Shown: positions 24,144-34,102 of the stretch, one piece after another
Numbering within the stretch: position 1 is the stretch's first letter
Layout: each line of letters begins with the position of its first letter
IMG/VR virus record: IMGVR_UViG_3300050343_000215
Span: 62,001-126,000 of that record
Source: a virus
Length of the DNA: 64,000 bases
Direction: 5' to 3' (one strand)
Notes under the pieces: generated by a model
What the model was told of the DNA's origin: nothing
The model's input: the letters and a program-made list of their open reading frames with translations, nothing else
The model's database searches: none
Translations under genes and position numbers: made by a program

Positions 24144-24166
24144 AAAAAAGGGGAGTAAGACTCCCC
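24143..24166 (-). terminator. Rho-independent terminator
   Basis: Minus strand GGGGAGTCTTACTCCCC plus seven T, downstream of the gene ending at 24190. Confidence 0.85.
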
Positions 24167-24189
24167 GATCATTAGATTTTTAACAGCGT

Positions 24190-24414
24190 TCAACCGTCAT
24201 TAGTTTCCAGAGTAGCAGGATCTCTATTCTTAATTGCCTTAGTGACAACTTCTAGAAGTTGATCATCCATGTCAGTCTTTGTCAACTTAACAGCTTTAGC
24301 AAGAATAACAAGACAGATCTCAACCATCTTCTCACCGAGTTCTTCATTCTCTGGAATTTTAGAAACAGCATCGGTGATAATTTTTGATGCGAGTGGAAGT
24401 AAAAATGCTAGCAT
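24190..24414 (-). CDS. Small helical hypothetical protein
   Basis: 74 residues, ATG 24414. Hydrophobic start (LAFLLPLASKIITDAV) then amphipathic helices. A late box overlaps the stop of the upstream gene. Abundant small virion-associated proteins have this form, but nothing specific is recognised. Confidence 0.55.
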   Translation of the reverse strand: MLAFLLPLASKIITDAVSKIPENEELGEKMVEICLVILAKAVKLTKTDMDDQLLEVVTKAIKNRDPATLETNDG

Positions 24415-24441
24415 AATCTTATGTCAGTAGTGTTCAAAACT

Positions 24442-24449
24442 TATTTATC
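24442..24449 (-). promoter_or_regulatory. Late-type promoter box GATAAATA
   Basis: 28 bases before ATG 24414, overlapping the TGA of the preceding gene. Confidence 0.6.
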
Positions 24450-25365
24450 AATACTTCATTTTCATTTTTTTGCTGTCGCCACAACCTTCATCTACAGTGT
24501 CTTCACATTTACATTCAGCAGTTCCATGTACCTCACATTTAATTCCTTTCTTAGAATTATTGCATTTACCTTCTTCCAATCCCATTTCAGATCTCCAATC
24601 TGAACGCTCTTCTTTCTTCATTCCAATTGCTTTGCCGATTGCCTTACGACGCTTCATAAGGTACTTATCACTCTTATCAGTATCACCATCATTATCAACA
24701 TCAGAATCTTCTTTGCCGACAGGATCAAGTCTCTTTTCATCTAAATCTTCCTCCTTCACGCAGTTAGGAACAACCTTACCGCCCTTATTCTTAGTACCCT
24801 TTGCTTTATAACCATCCCAGCAAGTATCGGCACCAACGTTCTTGCGTGCCTGCTTCATGCTGCCTTCAAATAATTTACCTGAAGAAAGTTTAGCGACAGT
24901 AGCATCCATCAGTGATGATGAATACTCATCGGAAACCTCTTGCTTATTTTCTACTTCTCCGTAGCACTCTTTTCCAGCAATGCCCTCAGAGGATCGCTTA
25001 ATTAAAGAATCCGAATAACTATCGTTGTACATTTCTTTATGGGTACTTTTTCTTTTATTTATAGATGTAGACCATTCAGGAGTCTTAGTTTTACCATACT
25101 GCTCTTTATCTTGACCGGGTGTAAGGTCCTGAAGATACTCTCTGGTCTCATCAGTTCCAAGTTCATGGACCTCGCTGATATCAGAAATCCAACTTCTAAA
25201 AGTCTTATGATCTTCACCTAAGCAAATAACATAGTTAGGTCCACGCCTAATAATAGTCCCCACTTGATCGTTTCCATTACGAACTTTCATTCCTTCAGGA
25301 AAGATTTCATCATTATAATACTGTTCACGAGTGTAAACCTTTGAGTATTCTGAAAAGTTATACAT
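24448..25365 (-). CDS. Hypothetical protein, probable virion component
   Basis: 305 residues, ATG 25365. N-terminal 75 residues form a small beta-rich domain (GMKVRNGNDQVGTIIRRG). The middle is polar. Residues 200-250 hold the repeat VGKEDSDVDNDGDTDKSDKYLMKRRKAIG, an Asp-rich calcium-like loop seen in several cyanophage proteins. The Cys-rich tail (GIKCEVHGTAECKCEDT) could bind metal. Function unknown. Confidence 0.65.
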   Translation of the reverse strand: MYNFSEYSKVYTREQYYNDEIFPEGMKVRNGNDQVGTIIRRGPNYVICLGEDHKTFRSWISDISEVHELGTDETREYLQDLTPGQDKEQYGKTKTPEWSTSINKRKSTHKEMYNDSYSDSLIKRSSEGIAGKECYGEVENKQEVSDEYSSSLMDATVAKLSSGKLFEGSMKQARKNVGADTCWDGYKAKGTKNKGGKVVPNCVKEEDLDEKRLDPVGKEDSDVDNDGDTDKSDKYLMKRRKAIGKAIGMKKEERSDWRSEMGLEEGKCNNSKKGIKCEVHGTAECKCEDTVDEGCGDSKKMKMKY

Positions 25366-25386
25366 TAATAGTTAAATTCTATCAAA

Positions 25387-25394
25387 CTATTTAG
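25387..25394 (-). promoter_or_regulatory. Late-type promoter box CTAAATAG
   Basis: 22 bases before ATG 25365, overlapping the stop of the nucleotidyltransferase gene. Confidence 0.55.
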
Positions 25395-25940
25395 CTGAGC
25401 ATAATATCTCTAATCTTATCCATAAGTTCTCTACAGTCTCTATCAGAAATAGTTCTAGGCATTCCTGCTCTAAATGAATTAAAGTCAGATTGAACTGCTG
25501 CTGCTCTCATCTTACTAGCAGACATACCCTCAGCACCATCAGCATCAGGATCTCTCTCACCAGCAGATACTACTTCCAAATTTCTAAATGTATATTCAAT
25601 ACCATTATACTTACTAATCATTTTATCATATGATTGTACACGATCTGATCCTGCTACTAGAACACAGTCATGATATGTTCCCTGTAATTGCTGTAATGCT
25701 TGAATAATAGTTTTAATGTGAGGGTCATATATGATATTCCTACTCATCGTAGGAAACATTTTTTGCATTACTTCAGATTTAGTTTTAGAATCTAGAGGAT
25801 TCTTCTTCTTGTCCTGTGTATGTGTAGGGGTAGATAAAGAAATCATCCTGACCAGCAATGTTCTTGACTGACAGTAGAAGTTTCTCATGTCCGATGGTTG
25901 GTGGGTTAAATCTACCCCATGCAAATACTACTCGTTTCAT
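25391..25940 (-). CDS. HIGH-type nucleotidyltransferase (NMNAT/cytidylyltransferase-like), one frameshift
   Basis: From ATG 25940 the protein starts MKRVVFAWGRFNPPTIGH, the nucleotide-binding TxGH motif of the cytidylyltransferase superfamily. The frame breaks at a four-C run (25827-25830 on the plus strand reads GGGG); removing one base restores IYPTHTQDKKKNPL and the rest of the fold, ending with the second motif MSASKMRAAA. The 550-base length fits one extra base. It should transfer an AMP or CMP group to a phosphorylated small molecule such as NMN. Its ATG overlaps the stop of the ligase-like gene (ATGA), so the pair is translationally coupled. Confidence 0.75.
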
Positions 25941-28546
25941 TTATCTCCTGATACCCAGTCTTTGGATACGTTAAAGTTTGCTACACTAAATGACAAACGA
26001 TCCACTAACTTTACAGCATTGGTGCCACCACTGATGGCAACATAACCCTCAGGTGCTGTAACCTCATAACCATCTTCAGTCTTAAGATAAGTACCAATCT
26101 TCTCACCTTTTTCAAGTTTACGAATGAATACTAACTTCGCTTCTTGTAATAACTTATATAGTTGAACCGTACTGTTTAAAGAACTTTTATTCTTTTCAAT
26201 AAACTCTAGACCATCAAACATCTTCTTGAGTTTGGTTGCTTTTGCCTTCGGAGTTTTTACTTTATCAACTGCCTTCTGACATTCAGTCTCAAAATATTTT
26301 GTGAACTCTTTGTAAAAAGCATCAGGTGAAGGAACCGTTCTACCCTGACGAACATAAGCATTAAAGAAGATCTTCAGTCGTGGTCCAATAGTCAACTGAT
26401 CTTTAGCAACAATCTGCTCAGCAACCTCATCTAGAAATGCTCCTGCAGAGCGTACCATTGATGGTGCTTGAGTTCTCAATTGTCCTAGTTTAGTTTTCTC
26501 TCCCGTTGTGAGAAGTGTATCATTACCAAGTGTTCCTATCTCTGCACTTAGAACTAGAACATCTTCAGAAGATTTAAGTTGATTGACATTGAAACCAAAC
26601 GAAGCATTCATAGTACTGACATCATTGCCAGTATATGTGGTATGAAATACTACACCAAGTTTTGCTTTCTTTGCTTTCTCATAAAGATCACTATCTTCTG
26701 GAATAGCATATGTAATAGTATTAGGTTGAAATGTAATACAATTCTTTCCGTCAATCACCTGTTGCTTTTTATCAGTGGTGAATAAAAGATCACCCTGTGC
26801 AACTCCTTTGATACCTAATGCTGGAAGATATTTAAGTGATGCTTTTAGTTTTTCAACCAACCCTGCAGCATGACCATGATTCCTATCAATATCAGAATCA
26901 GCGTAGTTAATCTTGGCGTCCTTATTGAAAACTGATTTAGTTCCTACAAAGAAGTTATCAGTACCAGGATAGATACCACAAAATATAGCAGGTGCTCCAT
27001 CCCACTTTGTGGTAATCTTAAATGCATTAGACCCACCAGTGGTAAATGTTTTTGCCAGCAAATCTAAAAATTTAAATGCATCAGTAGCACCTTCCTTTCC
27101 ATCAAGTAAAATGCTGTCCTCTAAATGTTCTAAGTGAGTGTTCTTGCTCATCCCGATGTAGTCCTCCAGACCAGAACGTTTCTCAACATAATTACGGATT
27201 GCTTTAGGAACACCACCAGTTCCTTTCTCCATCTTAAACCGGAACTGGACTAACTCATACTTCTTATTATCATTTTCATTAGTACCAGAGACTCTAACTG
27301 TAGGTAAACCGCTAGCACCTGTAACATAATCAGAACTTAATTTAAGGTTAGCAGGAACGTCTGCATCAGGGAATCCTACCAAAGCAACTTTTAATTTTTT
27401 AAAATCATATCTGTGGAATGTATCACCTTTGATCTCAACCAGTGCAACGTTCTCTTCTTTATATGTTGCAAAATTATCTAATACCTCAACAAAATTTTCC
27501 AACCATACTTTATTATTAAACTTTTGCTGTAATTGACCATCAGCCCATGTGTAAACTCTCCTCATAGTTTCAGCAGCAACCTCCTCCGTGGTTCCCCTCA
27601 TCTCAGCAGAGTCAGCATAGATCTGCTGAACAATACTAGATATAGATGGTTTGCTGCCAAGGATCTTACCCCACAAATTATCCATTTTATCAAGAGTCCA
27701 TCCACCAACTTGAGCAAACTGATCAACATCTTTCTTCAATGAGATTTGAGTCAATCGCAACTGTGTACCATTAACAGTACCGGGAATAGAAATGTTCTTA
27801 GAGTTATTGATGATAAGATTCACATCAACTTTTGTTCCTGTCTCATCACCAATACCATCAGCGATCACATCAATATAATCTTTCTTACCATTGCGATACA
27901 TCATCAGTGCCGCAGTATTAATCTCCTGTGAATTTGCATACGAAATACATGCTGGCATTAATTCCTTCAATGCCACATACTCATCAGGATCACTGGTGAA
28001 CAGCATATCCATATTTGCTGCTGTAAGGTTTACAACTACCTTAACATCATCAAACAAAAGTTTTCTCATCTTAGGATGAGGAGCATTAGGTGACTGGAAT
28101 ATCTTACCTGACGAAGTTCCAGATCTTGTAGGTTTAACTGCATTCAAAACCTTAACGAGATCTTGTTCTGTAATTCTTTTATTCTTATTTAAAAATCTTG
28201 CAGTAATAGCAAATGCCAGAATACCTTCCGCTACGTTTCCAAGGTTATACTTCTTTCTGGGACTTCCTACACTTACATTTACCTTAAGAATTGCACCTAA
28301 TGAAATCTCACCACCACCAAGTTTAGGGAAAGAATATCCTCTACCCTTCTTAAATTGTTCCATACCAATTTGAGCATTGGCATCAAAACTATTAGCGTTC
28401 TTTAAAAACCCCCAACGCTTGTCACTCTTGTCTATAGTTACATGTCCATCCTTAGTAAGAAGTGCGACATCATTCCGAACTTTCTCAGCAAAAGTTTTCC
28501 AATAGTGAGTACCATTGGATGCTTTTTTGAATTCGGCAATACCCAT
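25937..28546 (-). CDS. Large protein with nuclease-like and ligase-like motifs (DUF6267-type)
   Basis: 869 residues, ATG 28546, one base after a terminator T-tract. The N-terminal half contains a restriction-fold-like pattern: Asp241 in TKVDVNLIIN and Gln267-Ile-Ser-Leu-Lys271 in LRLTQISLKK. The C-terminal half contains the covalent nucleotidyltransferase motif I Lys514-Trp-Asp516-Gly517 (TTKWDGAPAIF), a possible motif III (GVAQGDLLFT, 580-590) and motif IIIa/IV-like strand (LGVVFHTTYTG, 630-640). This suggests an enzyme that can form a lysyl-AMP, as RNA and DNA ligases do. Activity is not established; similar cyanophage proteins are annotated as unknown. Confidence 0.65.
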   Translation of the reverse strand: MGIAEFKKASNGTHYWKTFAEKVRNDVALLTKDGHVTIDKSDKRWGFLKNANSFDANAQIGMEQFKKGRGYSFPKLGGGEISLGAILKVNVSVGSPRKKYNLGNVAEGILAFAITARFLNKNKRITEQDLVKVLNAVKPTRSGTSSGKIFQSPNAPHPKMRKLLFDDVKVVVNLTAANMDMLFTSDPDEYVALKELMPACISYANSQEINTAALMMYRNGKKDYIDVIADGIGDETGTKVDVNLIINNSKNISIPGTVNGTQLRLTQISLKKDVDQFAQVGGWTLDKMDNLWGKILGSKPSISSIVQQIYADSAEMRGTTEEVAAETMRRVYTWADGQLQQKFNNKVWLENFVEVLDNFATYKEENVALVEIKGDTFHRYDFKKLKVALVGFPDADVPANLKLSSDYVTGASGLPTVRVSGTNENDNKKYELVQFRFKMEKGTGGVPKAIRNYVEKRSGLEDYIGMSKNTHLEHLEDSILLDGKEGATDAFKFLDLLAKTFTTGGSNAFKITTKWDGAPAIFCGIYPGTDNFFVGTKSVFNKDAKINYADSDIDRNHGHAAGLVEKLKASLKYLPALGIKGVAQGDLLFTTDKKQQVIDGKNCITFQPNTITYAIPEDSDLYEKAKKAKLGVVFHTTYTGNDVSTMNASFGFNVNQLKSSEDVLVLSAEIGTLGNDTLLTTGEKTKLGQLRTQAPSMVRSAGAFLDEVAEQIVAKDQLTIGPRLKIFFNAYVRQGRTVPSPDAFYKEFTKYFETECQKAVDKVKTPKAKATKLKKMFDGLEFIEKNKSSLNSTVQLYKLLQEAKLVFIRKLEKGEKIGTYLKTEDGYEVTAPEGYVAISGGTNAVKLVDRLSFSVANFNVSKDWVSGDK

Positions 28547-28547
28547 T

Positions 28548-28567
28548 AAAAAACCCCCTTACGGGGG
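28548..28567 (-). terminator. Rho-independent terminator
   Basis: Minus strand CCCCC-GTAA-GGGGG followed by six T, ending one base before ATG 28546. Confidence 0.85.
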
Positions 28568-28575
28568 TATTTATT
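28568..28575 (-). promoter_or_regulatory. Late-type promoter box AATAAATA touching terminator stem
   Basis: The box ends at the first base of the terminator 5' arm and overlaps the mazG stop. Initiation would fall within the hairpin, before ATG 28546. Confidence 0.55.
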
Positions 28576-28972
28576 AGAGATCTCCTGCTACTCGGTTTTC
28601 CGAGCGTTCAATACTAAATGTTCCTTCGGGGTAACGAGAACTCAGTTTTTCAAAATTCATCTGAATGATTTCCTCAAGCGAAATGTTGAGACCAATACAT
28701 GCTTGCATAACATACCACATGATGTCTCCAAGTTCACGTTTCAGATGAAACATTTTCATATCAACAGGTTTACCCTGGAAAACAATCTTCTTCACAATCT
28801 CAGTAAACTCACCTGCCTCAGCAGACATTCCTACAGCAGCAGTAAGCAATCGCTCGGGAGGAAAACCTTCTTTTGTAAGTTGATAACAACGATAGTGAAT
28901 TCAGTGGATCTTTGCTAGGTTCCTGTGAGGTAACCTCATTAACAAACTCGGCATACTTTTTTGATCAATCAT
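28574..28972 (-). CDS. mazG: MazG-like nucleotide pyrophosphohydrolase, frame interrupted
   Basis: Reconstructed from ATG 28972 (MIDQK then YAEFVNEVTSQE) to the stop at 28574, about 132 residues. Catalytic set AEAGEFTEIVKK and ELGDIMWYV supplies the Glu/Asp magnesium ligands. Two shifts are needed: one base missing in the A-run near 28957-28963 and one extra near 28893-28902; the net length stays divisible by three. Only the C-terminal 91 residues are in one open frame. Cyanophage MazG hydrolyses nucleoside triphosphates and has been proposed to affect ppGpp or recycle nucleotides. Start overlaps the gp41 stop. Confidence 0.75.
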
Positions 28973-30343
28973 ACTTTAAATCTTGAAATGTTTTCTTTGC
29001 TGTGAACTTTTTAACTAGATCAATTTGCTGTTCTTGACCAGAATCAACTATGTCTTCTTGAGCAGACTCCTCTACATCATACAACCTCATCTTTGATCTG
29101 TCAATACCTATACAAATCTTTTGTATGTATTGGTATCATTATATCTATTCTTTAGTTGTTTGACCATAAGTTGATTCATGCCCTCAAGCTCCTCCGTACT
29201 AATAAGGGCAAACATAAGATCAGCAGTAGCAGGGAGGCCAAAGGATTCACTAGTATCAGTAAGGTCAACATCAGTGCTACCAAAACCTGAACGAGTGGTC
29301 TGCGTAGCACTGACAATAGGAACGTTACACTCCACAGCAAAACCCCTAAGTTCTTCTGCGATTGCTTTAACGTAGGTGTAGGAGTTAACAATGCTCCCTT
29401 TATATCTCTGGGAAGCACAGATATTGAGGTAATCCACAAAGATAATATTGGGTTTAATGCTCCGCTTAAGAGCAAGATCAGAAACAAGAGACTTAAAATG
29501 TCCAACATGTGCAGATGCCGTAGGATATTCTTTAATGATTAATTTACCTTAGTCTTCTTAGAAAGTTTGCAATCTTCTTTTCAAACATTACCTCAGGAAG
29601 ATCTCCAAGTTGTTGAATAGGAACATTAAGTAGATTGGCGTCAATTCGTTCTGCGATCTTCTCTTCTGCCATCTCCAATGTAATGTAAAGAACATTTTTA
29701 CCTTGAAGTAAGGACAGCAGCAGCACAGTGACACATAAACAAAGACTTACCAACACCTGTGCCAGCAAGTGCAACGTTAATGACTTTTGTTAACCAGACC
29801 ACCCTTTGTAATCTTATTAAAGAGCGAAAGATCAAATGGAACTTTATCTTCTTTTCTGTGATAATACTCGTAACGATGTTCATAGTCTTCTATGTAGTCG
29901 TGTCCGATATGATCATCAAATGAAACTGCAAGAGCTTCCTGTAGAATTGAGGGGATCGCATCTTCAGTTCTCTTCTCATCCTGACCATCAGCAATCTTAA
30001 CACTATCTAATAGTGCCAAGTAAACTGCACGTTGCTTACACCATTTCTCAGTGGAATCTAACAACCACTGAGAGTCAACTTCAGTATTGTCAATGTTCTG
30101 AATTTTAACCTGTAACTCTTTGTATGAATCTTCATTCAGATCTTTACGATTCTCTACCTCAATAGTAAGAACTTCTTTAGTTGGAGTCTGACCATAAGTC
30201 ACGATAAAGTTGTTAATGATATCAAACAAAATCTTATCCGAATAATCGTTAAAGTATTCTGGTTTAATATAAGGAATTACCTTACGAACATAAGTGTCAT
30301 CACCAACTAAGTTCTTGATAATAGTGCTTTCAATTGCTTCCAT
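28965..30343 (-). CDS. gp41: Replicative DNA helicase (T4 gp41, DnaB-like), frame interrupted
   Basis: Starts at ATG 30343 ([11 protein letters not shown]), overlapping the uvsX stop. N-terminal domain is intact to 29790; the RecA-like core then appears in successive frames: Walker A ALAGTGVGKS, ITLEMAEEKIAERID, FVDYLNICAS, SATQTTRSGFGS and FALISTEELEG, ending with a basic-acidic tail and stop at 28965. Five shifts are needed (near 29785, 29706, 29563, 29546 and 29111), two extra and three missing bases, mainly at short runs; the total length modulo 3 agrees. The protein unwinds DNA ahead of the fork with primase gp61. Since it is essential, sequence error is more likely than true inactivation. 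Confidence 0.8.
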
Positions 30344-31356
30344 CAAGATCCATAGCAGAACTCTTTCTTGGCGCACTCATCAAGTGCTTGGAGGATTTCT
30401 GGGGTAAAATACTTCTCAGGTTCTTTGTAGATAACAGAAGGATATACGTTCCCATGCTCAGTCTTAACACGGTTGCCAACACGCTCAAAGACTCCGTGCT
30501 CCTGACCCAATTCCAATAGTCCGTAATACTTGTCAAGTCCACGTTCGTCAAAGAATAACCTCGTTTCCACAATAGAATTTTCTTTAGTAAAGCGAGACTT
30601 ATGTGCCTTCACTTTAATGATGTTACCAACCTGTTCAGTACCATCCTTCTCCTTCTTTTTAGAGAGGAACAGAATGCTAGAAGCAGCATACTTAAGACCA
30701 GTGCCACCACCCATTTCCTTAGTAGGAACGTAAGCACCAACAACATCATAAGTATGATTGGTAACAATCAGGGGGATACCTGCCCGACCCAGTTTTAGCG
30801 ACAAGATTCTAAAGATAGACTTGATCACCTGAGCACGAGTCATATCACGAGTCTCCTTACCGTCAGTGGCATCCTGCACTTCTTTAGTAGTGGACAGCAT
30901 ACCCAAAGAGTCTAACACAAAAAGCATTGGAGGACGATCCTCCTTTTTAAACTTCATGTACTCATCAACAATCTTGATTGCCTGAGTTCGGAACTCCTGA
31001 ACTGTAGTTACAGGAACCAATCCAACATTTTTAGTACGAATTCCACGGACTTCCATCATGTCCTTAGAAATAGCAGACTCAGACTCAAAGTATGCAACCT
31101 CACCATCAGGATTTTGATCCAGAAAGTTTTTTACAATACTAAGAGCAAAGAAGGTTTTGCCTGTACTGGACTCTCCTGCGAGGGCAGTGACTTTGTTTTG
31201 TGGGAGACCACCAAAAATGCTCCCAGACACAAGAGCATTGAGGATATAAGAACCGGTGTCCACAAAAGTATTACAATCTCCTGCGGCGATGCCTTCATCA
31301 ACGATTGATGCAAATTCATTATCCAACTCCTTGATAACGTTGTTAAGAAAACTCAT
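30343..31356 (-). CDS. uvsX: RecA-like recombinase UvsX
   Basis: 337 residues, ATG 31356. Walker A GESSTGKT at 61-68, Walker B in [11 protein letters not shown], and the loop [12 protein letters not shown]. Catalyses strand exchange in phage recombination-dependent replication and repair, loaded by UvsY (encoded at 46529). Lies between DNA polymerase and helicase genes, the usual cyanophage order. Confidence 0.93.
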   Translation of the reverse strand: MSFLNNVIKELDNEFASIVDEGIAAGDCNTFVDTGSYILNALVSGSIFGGLPQNKVTALAGESSTGKTFFALSIVKNFLDQNPDGEVAYFESESAISKDMMEVRGIRTKNVGLVPVTTVQEFRTQAIKIVDEYMKFKKEDRPPMLFVLDSLGMLSTTKEVQDATDGKETRDMTRAQVIKSIFRILSLKLGRAGIPLIVTNHTYDVVGAYVPTKEMGGGTGLKYAASSILFLSKKKEKDGTEQVGNIIKVKAHKSRFTKENSIVETRLFFDERGLDKYYGLLELGQEHGVFERVGNRVKTEHGNVYPSVIYKEPEKYFTPEILQALDECAKKEFCYGS

Positions 31357-31358
31357 AA

Positions 31359-33851
31359 TTAAGAAAAGAAACTAGTTAGTGTGCCTGTACGCTCATGCTT
31401 CCAACCAATACAGTCTAGCACATTTTTGAGAGGATCCAAGAAAGACTTCTCAAACTGTTTGGTATAATCAACATACTTGTCAAGACCAAACTCTTTCGGA
31501 ATAGTATTGAAGAATGAAATAATATTCTCGTTAATGGGGTTTGGTTTTTTCAAATAGATGAATTTTATTTTTTCTCCCTCTTGGATAAGAGGAAACTTAT
31601 TAGTAATCCGATGCTGCTTGAGATAGTGATTATACAATAATGAACCTCGGACAGCAATAGGTGTACCCTTCTTATAAATCTCTGAGTAACTTTTATAAGT
31701 ACCAAGATTATTGCAACCTCTAGGAAACGAAATATCTAGGTAACTTTGTTTGCGAGTATCAGATTTGATACCTGCAATATAATCAATCATGTCATCATTA
31801 GTTCCTTCAATCATGATCTTATATGCTTTAAGTAGTTTATCCTTAAAGTATGCAGGGGTAGAAGAACGTTGTGTCTCCAGTCCCATGATCTTCATCTTAG
31901 GTTCCTTATAACGAACACCCTCACTGTCCCATACATTAAGAATGTATCTCTTCTTAGCAGTCCAGATGCCACGGTTAGCGATGTTCTCGCGTTTCATTAC
32001 CATCTTCTGCTGATATGCATTTACATATTGTGCCAGTTCTTGGTAACAACTTTCAATATAAGTTTCAAGTTCCACCTTACAGATCTTATCAAGGAAATTG
32101 ACAACCTTCTTATCAGACGGCGTTCCTCCCTTGAATACATTCTTAACCAGATCACCCAGATCAAGATAGATGGAATCAGTATCCACAGCAATAACATAAT
32201 CTTTATCACCTGATTTTAAAATTTTATTAAGATACTCATTCATCTTATTCTCAATCCATCTGATAGAGAGTTGTCCTGAAAGAGTAATTGCTTCAGCGTT
32301 CTCTAGTCGGAAGTACCTGAAGTATTCATTACCAATAGCACCATAAGCAGAGTTCAGTTGGATCTTACGTGCCATCTGAATGTTATTGTACTTAGCAATA
32401 TCCTTAACAAGTTGAGGATCTTTAGTATTCTCATACTCTTGCTTAGCAGCAAGCATCTTCTTCTTGTAAATTGTGCGCTCCGTATAGATTTTCTGCATCA
32501 ACTTAGGAAGGAAACCCTGCTTCTTTGTAGTAAACAAAGTTCCGTTAGGGCACATAGTAACGCCATCTAAGGTGCTTGTATCAATCTCACGGTTTAGTAG
32601 TTTGTCTACATTAATACCGCTCACACGGTCATCCAGAAGGGTCTCAGGAGAGATATTATACTGCATGATAAGGTGTGGATACAGTGAGTTAAGGTCAAAG
32701 TTAACTACCCAATCATAAATGCCAGGTTTAGGTTCCTTCACATAAGCACCAGCATACTGCTGATCCTTTGTACTCTCAGTTTTAGGAGGAATGACAATGT
32801 TCTCCTGTGTCAAGGCATCATAGATGATACTATCCCACATACGAACCTGATAGAATACATCCTCAAAGTTTACCTTGGCATCATATGCCATGGTAACAGC
32901 AAGTTCAATCAGTTTCATCTTATCTTCCAGCATGTCTACAAGTTCAACGTCATGGATGTTGTACTCAATAAACTTCTGCCAGTTACTACGATAGAAGTCC
33001 TGGAAATTATCAAACTCACTATGATCTAGTTTCTTCTGACCAAGTTCAACGAAAGCAATATGGTCAAGGCGATATGATTCCTGGTTAGTGTAAGTAAACT
33101 TCTGATACAGATCATAGTAATCCAGAGTTGCTACACCAATAAGGTCATAGTAAATTTTCTTCTGACCCTTGACATGCAGTTCACGCTCACGCACAGAGTT
33201 CCATGGAGACAATGCTCTCATGTGCTTCATACTAAGTACACGATCCATGCGACGGCAGATGAATGGAATATCAAAGAACTTAACGTTCCATCCAGTCACA
33301 ACATCAGGAGTCTTCTGCACCCAATATTCTTGAAACTTGAGAAGAAGTTCACGTTCATTCTGACAATAAACATAGTGAACATCACTACGTGAGTTTTCAA
33401 ACTCACCACAACCCCAAGTAATAATCTTCTTACTAGTAAAGTCCTTTACAGTAATGCAAAGAATTTCTTCCCGTGCTTCCTCAACACTAGGAAATCCATT
33501 CTCAGATGTAGTCTCAATATCAAGAGACATGATATTAAGTTGACTGAAATCATAGTCAACTTCTTTAGGATACTTACTCAGGATATACTGATATAAGTAT
33601 TTGGTATTACCGTAGATAGTAAAGTTATCTACTGCCTCATAAGTATTAACAAACTCTTTAGCATCTTTGATGCCACCAAAATGAACAGGTTCTACACAGT
33701 TGCCCTCAAGAGTTTTATATTCAGTTTCATTTTTTGATGCAACATAAAGAGTTGGTGAAAACTCTTCGCGGCGCTCAACCCTATCACCTCCATCAAATCC
33801 ACGATACAAAATAGTATCGTTGATAATGGCAACATTAGTATAGAAATTCAT
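31359..33851 (-). CDS. gp43: DNA polymerase, family B (T4 gp43)
   Basis: 830 residues from ATG 33851 (MNFYTNVAI). The 3'-5' exonuclease site has Asp111-x-Glu113 ([12 protein letters not shown]), the polymerase has [10 protein letters not shown] (motif A) and [12 protein letters not shown] (motif C), with [14 protein letters not shown] as motif B. The C-terminal [14 protein letters not shown] ending in LTSFFS resembles the clamp-binding tail of T4 gp43. Replicates the phage genome with clamp gp45. Confidence 0.95.
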   Translation of the reverse strand: MNFYTNVAIINDTILYRGFDGGDRVERREEFSPTLYVASKNETEYKTLEGNCVEPVHFGGIKDAKEFVNTYEAVDNFTIYGNTKYLYQYILSKYPKEVDYDFSQLNIMSLDIETTSENGFPSVEEAREEILCITVKDFTSKKIITWGCGEFENSRSDVHYVYCQNERELLLKFQEYWVQKTPDVVTGWNVKFFDIPFICRRMDRVLSMKHMRALSPWNSVRERELHVKGQKKIYYDLIGVATLDYYDLYQKFTYTNQESYRLDHIAFVELGQKKLDHSEFDNFQDFYRSNWQKFIEYNIHDVELVDMLEDKMKLIELAVTMAYDAKVNFEDVFYQVRMWDSIIYDALTQENIVIPPKTESTKDQQYAGAYVKEPKPGIYDWVVNFDLNSLYPHLIMQYNISPETLLDDRVSGINVDKLLNREIDTSTLDGVTMCPNGTLFTTKKQGFLPKLMQKIYTERTIYKKKMLAAKQEYENTKDPQLVKDIAKYNNIQMARKIQLNSAYGAIGNEYFRYFRLENAEAITLSGQLSIRWIENKMNEYLNKILKSGDKDYVIAVDTDSIYLDLGDLVKNVFKGGTPSDKKVVNFLDKICKVELETYIESCYQELAQYVNAYQQKMVMKRENIANRGIWTAKKRYILNVWDSEGVRYKEPKMKIMGLETQRSSTPAYFKDKLLKAYKIMIEGTNDDMIDYIAGIKSDTRKQSYLDISFPRGCNNLGTYKSYSEIYKKGTPIAVRGSLLYNHYLKQHRITNKFPLIQEGEKIKFIYLKKPNPINENIISFFNTIPKEFGLDKYVDYTKQFEKSFLDPLKNVLDCIGWKHERTGTLTSFFS

Positions 33852-34102
33852 CAATCAATAGCATCACGATATAATTTTAGCAGACTATCCATAGGATCCA
33901 CGATAGTAATAATATCAGTAGACCTAATAGGAATCTGCTTTTGATGTGAATATGGAACAAAATTTTCCAAAATAAAATCTGGAATATATCCAATCACCAC
34001 TTTAGGGTTGATGAGGATGCAATCAGCATCTTCTTCTGGACGTTCTTCAATCTCCGAGATCAGGTACTGACCCGTTTTCATCAAGATTACTTTGACTGTC
34101 AT
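33851..34102 (-). CDS. Sm-like-fold paralogue, small protein
   Basis: 83 residues, ATG 34102, overlapping the upstream paralogue by 56 bases in another frame. Starts VKVILMKTGQYLISEI, continues with INPKVVIGY and ends with ITIVDPMDSLLKLYRD, the same order of blocks as four other small proteins in the window. The pattern suggests a five-strand barrel of Sm type, but this is inference. One base overlap with the DNA polymerase gene. Confidence 0.6.
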   Translation of the reverse strand: MTVKVILMKTGQYLISEIEERPEEDADCILINPKVVIGYIPDFILENFVPYSHQKQIPIRSTDIITIVDPMDSLLKLYRDAID

